A DNA stretch of 64,000 nucleotides. It comes from Amblyornis subalaris. Its lineage: Eukaryota > Chordata > Aves > Passeriformes > Ptilonorhynchidae. Shown here piece by piece: positions 37,501-49,500 of this stretch. The position numbers and the translations under genes were made by a program. Each line of letters begins with the position of its first letter. Position 1 is the stretch's first letter. The notes below the pieces were generated by a model. It ran no database searches. It was not told the DNA's origin and saw only the letters and a program-made list of their open reading frames with translations. Location: assembly GCA_018881555.1 (NCBI GenBank), contig JACAXG010000008.1, forward strand, positions 12,181,316 to 12,245,315, in the 5' to 3' direction.

Positions 37501-40500
37501 TACTCATGTTCTTGAATGCCCTTCTCATTATGTGGTATCTGAAAAACCTTATTGTGACTGTAATGCACTTAAAACCCAAATAAGCCTCTGCTTCCATCCT
37601 CAAAAGATACTTCTCCACAATTTGTTCCACATTCAGTCATGGAAGAGTAAGTGTTACTCTAGTTACCAGAGATAAGCCTAAATGATGTTGTAAAGGGTCT
37701 TGTTCACTGCAAGTTTATTTTTAGCACATTAAATCAGAGCATGACTCAGAAGCAGGCTTTCAGTTCAGGCACTGATTCTGAATTTTGGTAGCTCAGAATT
37801 AGGAGCTAGCACAGCACATTGTCTGACTCAATGAACCTGAACTAGAAAATTTGAAGGGTATCCAAAAATGTATTTGCCAGCCTCAGATTAGCTAAGCTGG
37901 TGCACAAGAACAAAAAGTACAGTCACCAACAGCCAATAATGGTTTCAAAAAAAGGCACAGATAGCTCTTCAGTCCAAACTTAGATTTTGCAGCTGAGACA
38001 GTAGAAAGTTTGATTCATGACAACCTTCAAGAAAGAAGCATTATGCCACATCATCTTACTAAGACCATTACCCTGTGCCGGGATAGAAAACCAATACATC
38101 AGACAATTCAGCACCTGTGAAGGTGCTGTATCCATAAAGTGCTGAAGAGACTGAAGTAGCACCATGCATCACATCATCAAGCTCCCTACTTCAAGCTAAG
38201 TTATCCTGTGTTTCTGTACAAGAAAGCCAGCAGTCCCACCCAAGCAGTGCTGCAGGTATTTTGTCTCATCCTTCTACAGGTCTGCCCCTTTCTGCCCAGC
38301 CCCCTGCAGCTGGCACGCCCCGAGAACTGCGGGGCAGCCACAGCCTCCAGGCGAGGCAGAGCTTCCGCTGGGGAGCTGGTGAAGCAAGGACAAAAGAAGA
38401 GAAAGGCAATGAAAGGCAGCGGTTTCTGTTTGTTAAGAAGCAGCCAGGAAGAAAGAAAGATTACAGCACAGTGTGCCTGTGCGTTTTACTTTATTGCAAT
38501 CAGATGGAAAGAGTAACTATAGTGTTTTAGCCAGTCAGTTCTCCCCACAGATTGGAGATTTTTTGCCAATGCAGTTTTAAGGATAAACACACACTGTAAC
38601 CAGTAGTTTTGTTGAGCACCATGGCAGTAAATTTCAACCTGAAAAACTGGTAGTTAGAAAATTGTATGTTTCTTCTTCATAATAAACTGCCACAAAAGCT
38701 AGTTCCCAAAACCAAAATCCATTTTAAGCCTGGCTGGTACTATTAAACCACAATGGAAGCTCATATGTGCCAGCACTTACTCCTTTGCTTTAGTTCTCTC
38801 TGGACTGCTTGCAGAATGGCAAAACATCCCTGGCAGTTCTTACCACAGCATGTACAACCCAGCTATAGAACCTCACCAGGGAGCAGATGCATCAGCAGGA
38901 CCCTGCACTCGGAATTGCATCACCTGGTTTGTCAGACTCACCCGGGATATGATTTCCCATGTATTTTATGTGCATTTCATGCAGCCCAACCTCGGTAGGA
39001 GCATATTTCACTGTTACTGTGCCGTCTTTGTTATCCACGATATCTGGTGTATCCGTCTTTCCAGAGGGCATGTGTACTTCACCTACAAAAGGCCACCANG
39101 GGAGTTACAGAAGGAGAAGCTGCCTGCTTCCCCTCTCCCACCCACAGAGAATAGTCTAGCCATTTTAAACAAGCATTTTAAATTGTTAAATTCCTTACCC
39201 ACAGGCACAAATAAGAGACTAATGGGAACACTAACCAGACATGTTTTCTACTTAAGCTACATGAATACAACACAGTGGTAGACATCTGGCAAACAGTCCT
39301 GTGACCTTACAAACTCTACAGGCAGGGCTGTTTGCTGCAGCCACTGAGCTTTCCACAGCAAGCCCCAGAAAAAGCACTGATCCACCTCACAGCAAGATGC
39401 TCCCTCTCCTGTTGTTCTTTTGAAAACGAGAGCTCGACTGTTCCTTCAAGCTGGGACAGGCCAGGGCTTGGGGTTGGATTGCTGAGCTAGAGGGCAGAGG
39501 GGACACAGGCCTTGTGTGCAGAAGCTTAGTGCTACCAGGGTGCTACTGGGGCAATGCTCTCAGCTGCCAGACCTGTGGAAGAGGAGTCACCTGCTTTGGA
39601 GAAGGTATGTAACAGAAATGCAGAATTAACTGTTTTACAGCATCTGCACGAAAGAAATAATGGAGTGTATCAAGGATGCACGCAGCTGCTCCAGAAAGGA
39701 AAAGCGCCAACAGGCCCTACAGTGCAGTAGCTCACAGCCTAGCACTGAGGGCCACAGCAGCACCAGGAATCCCCTCACTTAAGTCAAACCATTGAAGGGG
39801 CGTATCCTACTCCTCCTCAGGGGGTGCCACTCGATGGGAAATTAAACAACTAAGTTGCTGGCAGGATACAAACCTCCCCCACACACTGTGCTCTAGACCA
39901 CCCAGTCTGTTAGCTGCAAATGGATAAACACACTAACAAAAAGCAAAAACCTCCCCAAGAGGCACTCCAGGTACCTGTTATTTCTCCTTTTCTTACAGCA
40001 AACGGGATAACCATATCAAAGGGCCTGAACCCCATGCCATTCATGTCTCCAACTGGGACATAAGCTTCTTCTGTAACCTAAAGGAAGCAAATAGATGGGT
40101 CACTTCAAAAAGGATGGTAGAGCCAAATGAGCAATGAGCAACTCCACTGCAAGCACAAGCAGAAGAGAGTGTGCGGTGATTATTGCAGCCAGCCAAGGAC
40201 TGGGCTCAACCAGAGCAGTGTCTGGCCAAGCTCTCCTTCACAACACCACACCGCAGAGCAGAGCAAATCAAACACGGCGCGGATGGGAGACATGCTGGAA
40301 AAAAGTTNGAGATAAAAATGGAACACAAAGGGATGGAAGACAATGTAGCACACACAAGACCCAAAGTGGCTCCATCTGAAAGGATTTAGTTGCTTAAGGC
40401 CTGGAAGAGAAAGTGATTTTTAAACGGGGCAGAATGATTGCAACACAAAATGGACAAAAGAAACAAGTTTCACAATGCGACTCTGAACTCAAGACACTGC

Positions 40501-43500
40501 AATTTTACTGGGAAAACAAAGCGATGCACTCAGGGTGCTTTTGCCAACAGTAGACATTTCAGAAGTGGAAGCTGTGGGTGCAGTGATCCTCTTCATGTTT
40601 ACATGAGTTTATTTGGAGGCTCCCTTCAAGCAGCAAAGAAAAAACAAGGTCTGGATCCCAAGAANAATTGATGAAACAGAAAGAATGAACACAATGACCA
40701 GAGCGATCAAGCAGTCCCAAGAAGCAGGCTGTCATCTGAAATGGAACACAGATGGGGAAAAAACAGCTGNAAAATGTAAAAATTGTGTACCCAAGGGCGG
40801 AATCCGGGGGGAGAAGCGCCCACTGGCTCCTGTGACCGTGCGGCGACATCATCTGCATCTACAGCCTGGGCAGGGGTAGAGGCAGGTTAGTTGTTAGTAG
40901 ATGGTATTCTGGCATGGAAGCATTCCCACCTTTCACAGTTCAGAACACACAGCTCCTTCCAGTTACACACCTTCCTCCCACCATGGAGCCCTCCCAGTCC
41001 TCTTGCCATAGCAAAGACTGGATCCAGTCAGGGAAGCTGAGAAACTGCCCTTATCTGCAGGCATTGGGCACTAGGGGAAGCCACCAGTGGCACAGTAAAG
41101 GGACAAATCCAGTACGTGGCCTTGTTGGNTGTTTGGGAGGGAAGCTGAAAGCTGTGCCTGAACACTGGTGGAATTGATTATCAGAGTTGCTTTCTTATGG
41201 GATTGATGCAGNGAGGGAAGGAAAAGGTTTAAACCTAAGATGTAGTCCGCGAGCACTGCGCAGCACGATGTGCCAGCTGAGAGGCAGGGGAGCCGGCTGC
41301 TGTGGGAAGGCTGCTCCGGCTCATGCACTTGGGTGAATGACCCAGCCCACATCCAGCCATAGCTGCAAAGCCATTCTTCTGATTCATAGCTGGGACTGCG
41401 TTGTCAAGACGGCGAATGTGTTTTCCCTTGGTGCAGCCGCTCTTCTCACCGGGCATGCCAAGAGGATGACTTGCAAATTCCCATCTATCCCATTAACCCA
41501 ACATGAGTGGCTGGGGCTGACACCCACGCAGGCAGCTCCCCCGGGCTCAGCCGTCCCAGCCCCTCCTGCCCATTTACACCACTGCAAACCACCCTAATGA
41601 AATAAGCTGCTGGAAACTTCCGCATGGAAGGACTCCACTAAGAAAATCAATGCAAAACAGAAATGCTGCTGTTTCAGTGTTCTCCATCCCCAGCTAAGCC
41701 ACCCAAGTCAAACACATACTGTATCAGTCAGCTACGAAGTGGGAATTTTGGCTGGCCAGGATTGGGCTCCCTGACCTCGAGAGGCATTTCCTGTGGTGAG
41801 CCTTGAGCAGCGACCAAAGGAGTCATTTTTCTCAAGGAAATCTTCAGACACCCATAGAGATCTGCCAGGATGACAGGTAAGAACAGCCAGCATTGCTGGC
41901 CCCAAGGACTTGCCCATGAGGTCCGTCCAGACTCAGCACAAGTGAAATCCTGTGATTTCATGGACTGAGATGCACCGGAGGCTGTTTTGGCTGAGATTAC
42001 AAGACCAGGAATAGTTTTGCCAACACAGAGAGCTGTTCTTCACATGAAGGGCCTCTGTGAGCCCTGAGAGGCANCTAGTCTGCTTCTCAGGGGGCTAGGG
42101 TATTGTTTGCTAAATGTGGAGAACTGCATGTTGGAAGGAAGATAATTAGAAAGAGGGGGAATTTGGCTATAACAGTTTAACTAGCACTTGCAAATAATTT
42201 TTAAGTGTGAGCTAACAGTGTCCTTCCCTGGAATCTATCAGCAGACTGTTCCTTACTTTGGGGTCAACTTAATAAAGAGTGAGAGACAGAGAAGGCAAAA
42301 AACTGTATCTGACAATGGCTAAAGTAATTAGTTGTAGAAGCTGATTACAACCACCCTTACATCATTTCGGAAAAGAACTACATGGTCAGGAAATGAAAAA
42401 CAAATTTCTTCAGAGAGGCCAAGTCTTCATCCTCTGATAGCTTCTATCCCACTTCACTTAACTGTATTGCCTGCTCAAAATAAGCTCTGCAAGGAACAAG
42501 GATTCATTAGCTCCTGCTAGCCTAATAAATGTCTGCACAAACATTTACACACAGAGTTAACCTATCGCTAAATAAAACACGGCAGCAGGAATCTGAGTGG
42601 GAGGTACTTCTGGAGCAGAGCTGGCTTACCATGACGGTGAAAGGACTGTTGGGAATGTCCACCCCACCAAAGCGGACATAAATCACATAGGTTCCTGGTT
42701 TGGCGGCAGTGTAGAAGATATCGTAAGTCCCGTCCTCATTTTCAACAACATCTGCTTCAGCTTCTGTCCCATCTGGCGTGAGGACGGTGCACGTCACTTT
42801 TCCCTTCCCTGCTGATTTGGCATCTACCACAAAACCAACCTCCTCACCAGTCTTCACAGTGGGTGCAATTCCAGGACCTACAAGGCAATTTTCATTGCAG
42901 AAAGNGTTCAGAGGACAGTCTTCCCAGGCAGGCCGCCTGTGAGGCGCCTGGGGAGCATAGCACCAAGACACTGGTCCCGGGGACCCACAGTTGTGGTTTT
43001 GGGAGCAGATGCACAAACAAGGGACATTTGTAAAATTGGTCAGCACAGCAGCATGCAAGAGTTGGCTACCAGCTCTCCTTCTCCTCTGCAATCAGAGAGG
43101 CTGGATGGGAACAGAGAGCAAAAAAGCTAAGTTTGAAGACAAGCAATGCATTAACCCGTACTCTTATCATCCTNCTCCTTTATGCAGAGCCAAAGGCACT
43201 TTCTTCTGCCCAACCAGCAACTCGGCTGCACTGCTTTAACATAAACCTCCCTGTGTAAGCAGCTATAAAAGGGCACAGTAGCAGCCATGGCCACATTTCC
43301 TCCACCATCATCTACAAATGATTTTCCACTGTTCTGCCACACATCCCANAAAAAGAAAATCATGCAACAATGCCCAAATCGTAACAATCAGACCTAGCTT
43401 GAAGAACACTGTGTTTAAATGAGAACTATTATGTTTTATTTGCAGTACATATTGAATACTCCTGCTTCTGACCCACACTTGTTACCAGGTAAGTGGCTCA

Positions 43501-46500
43501 TTTTCAAGTGGCAACAAACCTGCTGGTTTAATACCTTGGCAGTATTCCAGCATCTACTCCTACGGCGATTGTATTTCAGCTTTACAGCACAGACTCAGAA
43601 GCACTTCTTGGAAAGGGGAAATTTTATCTTGCATCTGGCAGTAATCTGTGACTTGAGTTACTTGAAGAGTATCAGATTTACCCATTAAAGCATCTTTTAA
43701 ACAAATTTTGAGGCAAAGGGGATACCTCTTTTTTTCGTCCATTGTGTCATGAATGTACTTCTGTTTAAAACAACCTGAAAGCAGTCAGCTCCTGGACAGG
43801 CATCAGGTGCACTCTAACTGCACGATGCCCAGGTCCAGCACAATGCCCACACACTCTCACAGGTCTACAACAGATTAGGTTTCCCTGTTCAATTTGGCCT
43901 TGTCTAGCTTATTTATTTATTCTACAATCAGGCGATTTAATGTTCGGTGGCATTCTTGTAACTAGTTCCTGTCACTTCTAGGCCCTCCCACAGCCTCCTG
44001 GGAGGTGGTAGCATGCCACAGTGACCAGCCCAAAGCCACATGATGAACAGCNCTCCTGAGAACAGGTAAGGAACAAAGCTGTGTGTTCCCAGAGCAACAA
44101 ATTTGGAGTCCTTCCCCTACACCAAGGCATTGATTTTTGAGATGATGATTTTTTGAGTCATAGCAGTATATTATCTTTAGGTTCTCCCCTTTCCAATAGC
44201 CTGTTAAAGACCCTAGCCAACCCTGACCAGACAGAAAAGCAGCAGAAAGCTCCACTAATAACACCCAGCCTGAACAGGCTTTGCTAATACAGAAGCACAT
44301 GGCCAGCTATTTACACCCTCAGAATTAATTCTGTTCTTGCTTGGAATGAAAAGCTTCTTGCAACACTCACAGTGCAAGGAGCATGATGAAGTTGACACAC
44401 ATATGTGTTATTTTTAAATCAATCTCACTGAAGTTCTCTGCAGGATTTATCTATGCCAAAATAAGCATCAGACAGTTGCATCTGGCTGTTTATACGGCTC
44501 AGGCAATTTGGCAGATTTTGCTAGAGGCTGCAAGAGATCCCTGCTCACCCACAGGGTGGACACTTCTTTATCTTTAGGAAAACCCCTTCTGTAAGAGCAG
44601 CCAGATTACACAAGTCTCTAGCATGTCTTCTACACCCAGCACATCAACCGTACCACGCTCAGAAGGCAGCTTTACACCCAGGACAAACAACAGTAACAGA
44701 GAGGAGCCAAACACTCACCTGTGGCCAAACATTTGCTGGCGTCCCCAGCTGGAGATGCCCGGATCCGATAGGGAGAGGATGGGATGTCATCTCCGCCATA
44801 CTTAACACCAATCGTATAGCGGCCTGTTTTGTCTGGGACATAGGTGACTGTGTAAGTGCCATCCTTGTTGTCATGAATGTCCACTCTCTTGGGTTTGCCC
44901 TCTTGGTCCTGAGGGATGCAAACCAGAAGATTTAGGCACTATGAAGGTAGTTTTGAATTTCTTTAGCTGGGCATCAAATATGTTCACAACCATACTGAGA
45001 TAGTCTCAAACAGATACAGAAGTGCAGCTTTTTGAAGTTTAAATGTATTTCACTCAAAGACTAGTAACAAGAATAGACTACTAGGAGCAGAAAGATATCA
45101 GGCCACCATAAAACAATCGTGCTATCATTAACTACTCTTTGGTTGATACGAGAATGTTTATAAGATGCAGCAAGCCATTTTAATGAACTTTATATTAATC
45201 GTAAGAAGTTTCAGGCTTCACTGTCATATTGCTGTTGAAAATGAAGAACAATTCCAAGGTCCCTGAGGAATAGATAGGGAGTCAGAATGTGCAGCTCTGT
45301 CCTGATTAAGCACTGGGTAGCTTTGAGCAGCTGCTCCCTGAAAGATNTGAGGGCAGGGGGAAGCATTACTGGAGTTTGCTGTCAACCCTCCTGCATGAGA
45401 CATCCAGCTGCTGCAAAACCTACAGTTAAAAGGAGGTCTATGCAGCTCCTTCAACTACCATTTCTCATCAGCTGCAAAGCACAAAGCATTTTAGAAAGTC
45501 TTCCAAGCCTGTTTATGGGGAACCACATGTTGACTTAATTTTGTATTTTATGATTTAACGCTGCCTGGGGTACACTATAAGCTGCAAAGGACTTGAGATT
45601 TTAGGTACAGCACCAAAGAGCTTACTTCTTTCAGAAAGGTTCGTGAAACATTTGACATTCAACATCTCAGAACAAGAAGCAAACAAATACTGCCAGGAGG
45701 ATCACCTATGCACTTCCACCATACAGGATTTGTGGAACTTGATCTTCAAAGCCACAGCCAGGCTGAGAGCTCTGATAAGCATTTTGGATCCTTTAAGAGC
45801 ACACTTGCATGCCAGAATAATGGCAACTACTTTGGTGCACCTGAGCAGATCGAGACAGGACAGGAGTAAGAATGCAGAAGGGCAAGTACAACCAGCCATG
45901 CCATGACCTAGGCATGCCAGAGCTGAGCTATGTGCTTTATGGTCCACTAACCAGAGACCTTTTTGCTGAGGCCACAGAGTCCAGGCACCAAAAACTTCAG
46001 GAAGAGCAGTAACAGACAAATCAAAACATTCCTGCAGTATCTCCTTAAGCAGCTTATGACTTTTGGCAACCTTGAGGGTGATGTGTGTGTTAATTTACCA
46101 TAATGGGATGCTCAGAGTGGATGTTATCTCATGGCCTTGCTGAACTACACTGCTAGAAGGCTGTCTCCATTTCAAATGCCACCATTTTCATAATCTTACA
46201 AGAAACTATTTATGTCATTTTGGGCATTTGCAGAGTGTAAGGCTAAACAAGAGCCAAAGACAGCATAGCTGATGACTAAGACAGAGGTTGCATAACAGCA
46301 CTCACAAGAGCTTCCCAAATGCAGAGTGCAAGACTTTCCTGTACCAAACCTTAGGGTCCAGCCAGCAGCCCAGTCTCCAGGACCCTGGGCATGTTAGGAT
46401 AAAGCTGTGGACACTTCTGAACAGAGACACTCATGCCCACCTACAAACATGTTTCATGTCCTGCTTGGTTTTGTTACTCACAGTGATCTGTACAGCCAGA

Positions 46501-49500
46501 AGTCCCTGCCCAGCATCCTTAGCATCCACAGCAAACTCCACAGGCAGGCTGGCTAGAATGCCATAGGAACTGAGACCTGGTCCACTTGCTGTCACTTTAC
46601 TGGCATCATACGTAGGAAGCACCTTTACCTTGAAGGGACTTAAAGAAAAACCCATTATTTCCACTCCTCTCAAGTCAGTGGCTGATAGCTGCTGCAGTAC
46701 ACACTGAGGTACATGTGGATACACCTCTCCTATGGGCTCTGNTGCAGGTGCAGCAGGCTCAAAACACCACTGAACCCTGAAGTCATGCAAGAAGCCGCAC
46801 TGGTTAAGTAGAAAGGACCACAGGTAGTCCTTAAANGGTGCTCACAATCAGATCATTAAATCTTCAGTTCTCCAAAGTTTCTCCCATCACCTTACCTTCG
46901 AGGAATCTCTTCATCAGCATATTTGACAGAGATCATGTAGGGTCCCTCCTGCATTGGGGTGTACACCACCGTGTGGGTGCCATCTCCATTGTCTACCACA
47001 TTAACAGGTCCCACAACTCCTAAAAAAAGCAACATATGATTTTCTCAGCTGTACTATTAAAACAGTCATTTGCTGCNCAAAGCTCCAAGATGCACTGCTC
47101 ATTTACAGTTTGCAACAAGCTAAATTTCTCTTTTTTTTTTTTTCTGAAGGAAGGCAACAGGCATGGATCAGTGATCAGTTTCCCTTATTTTATATTCAAA
47201 GCCATTGACTTGAGACAGATTTGTTATCCACTGCTCTCCGAGCTCCCATCTTCTTGCTGTAAACAAAAGCTAGCACNAAAATACTGGAGAAAGATCTGCC
47301 TTTCCGTACAGTCCAGGTCAAGTGCAATTGCTAAAAATGCATTGAAAATCTTTCAAGACAGAAAGTGAGTAATAGTTGTAATTGTCTGAACTGTCATTTA
47401 CAAGATTACATACTGTTATTGGGATTCACTGCACAGAATTGAGCCCTAAAGCTAGTTGGTGTGGAGCAATCACCAACTGAGTCTTTCACAATCAGGTGTT
47501 TGGAAAGGCAGCTCACTGCCTAGGCAGGAACACCCTGCAAGCTGCCAAAGACCTAAGAAAGCAGAATCAATTATTTCAATTTGCATTAGGCTAAGTCTAC
47601 AATAGATTATGTGACATATCAGTTCAGATCAACACACAAAGCAGTCTACAATTACAAGTTGGCTTTAAAATACAGAAAGGATTAGTAGTAAAGCAAGCAC
47701 AAAAGAAATGTATATAGTTGCCATGCAAAGCCTAAAAGCAACACCATTGGTTCCCACTCCCGCCTCCAGATGATTCTTGCCGCTGCCAATCGGANTTCCA
47801 AGAGCCAAAATTGCCAGCAGTTAGTGAGAGTTCAAACCTGTCTCAGTGTCACCCTTTGGACCACCTTTAAAGAAATCCGAAATTGCTTTCAATGGGGAGC
47901 GCCATCCCTCGGAATCCGTCTCATCCGCTAGAATTAAAGAAGTGTTACCTGCGGGGCACTGGCGCAGCGGGACCTGACACTCCAACGGGGAGGCTCCTCT
48001 TGCCTCCCAGCAAGGCGAGACTTGCAGCCAACTGGTACTCACTGCCAAGATACTGTGCCACTGAGACACAGCTCTCTAGGTTAACGCAAACATCATTAAC
48101 GCTATNGCTCGAGGGCCTTGTTGCTCTCTGGGTACCACTGAGCAGTTCCACCATGATTCAGAGCCTTCTGCAACTCAGTGACACAGCTTTCCCAAGTCAC
48201 TGTTCAGGTCGTCAGACTTTGGATTTACTTTTTGATGTCTCAAACTAATGCACAATTGTTAACCGGTGATGCTTATTCACATCACTTCTCCCAGCTCTGA
48301 AGATCAGGCTAAAGCCATCACAAAGCAGCACTGCCTAGGACACAGCTCTCCTTTCACAGCATGACATGAGTCAGCTGTCAAGGGGCACATGCCAGATGAA
48401 CAGGAACAGAGGGAAATGCTCACTCAAGTGGCATTGCCACATTTGCAAGCAGGGCCAGGACCATGTTACCTGCCCAAACACAGATGTGGGCACAGCCAGA
48501 TGGAATACTTTGGTTCTTACCTCTGGGTCCTGTCACCACCACCTCAAGTGGTGCTACTCCTGCCTTGCTGGTGTCTACTGTGAAGGACTGTGGGATTTTG
48601 GCTCGAACAGCTGTTCCCAGACCTGGTCCTGCTATCTTCACCTTGCTAGGATCCACAACATCCTTCACAGGAACCTTGAAAGGACTGCCTGGAAGTTGAC
48701 ACAGCAAGTGTTAAACACCACAGAGTTAACAGTTAAAGAGAAAAAGGTCTTTCTCCCATAGTTTTCCTTAGGCTTTTTTATTACTATCCCTCAGCCGCAG
48801 ACAGGAGTGACAACCCCAGAGCCTCCATGCTACCCTTCTGCTTCTGCAAAAACCAGAAGTGTAATGATGGTGCTTCTACATTTTCACAGAATGGTTGACA
48901 ACAATTCTGTTGTGATTCATCTGCTTCTCACACCTCAGGAAAAAACCAAACACGAAAGAAACCAGAAGTGCAAATGAAGCATCATGCAGGCACTGTTTCC
49001 TTCATATCTAAGTTCAGTATGTTGACAAAGAGAATGGCACCAACGGGAAACATCCTGTGCCAATTCACGCACAGGTAAATGTCTGGTTTAGGGAACAGTT
49101 ACTATGCTTTCTACAGTGACCAAAACATGCAGTGTTTAATATAATCCCCACGACAGGCTCACCCATTAGACCCTCTAAGAGCAGAACAGCATCTTGAAGG
49201 CATCCTCATACTAAAGAGCTATTTTCATGACCTAAAGTATTACACACCATTTGTGCTTAATACCAGTTTTATTTGTCAAGGGTTAGTGTCTCTTTCCCTG
49301 TCCCACTCATCTGTACCCGTTTGAGCAAATGCCACTGCCTTTTCTGCCTGAATTCTGAGGAAAAGCAGAAAGTCAAAATCACATCAACGTCCTGTAACAC
49401 AAGGAAGATGCAGCCAACTGAGAACTCTGAGTCCTTATTTTAACTTCTTCCCTCTTCTGAAAGCCACTGAACAAGAGCTCTTACCAGGAATATGCTCTCC

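Noticed and set aside
38261..38530. GC-richer open frame inside an FLNB intron
   Set aside because: Flanking FLNB exons join in frame without it and it has no Ig-like sequence or splice pair.
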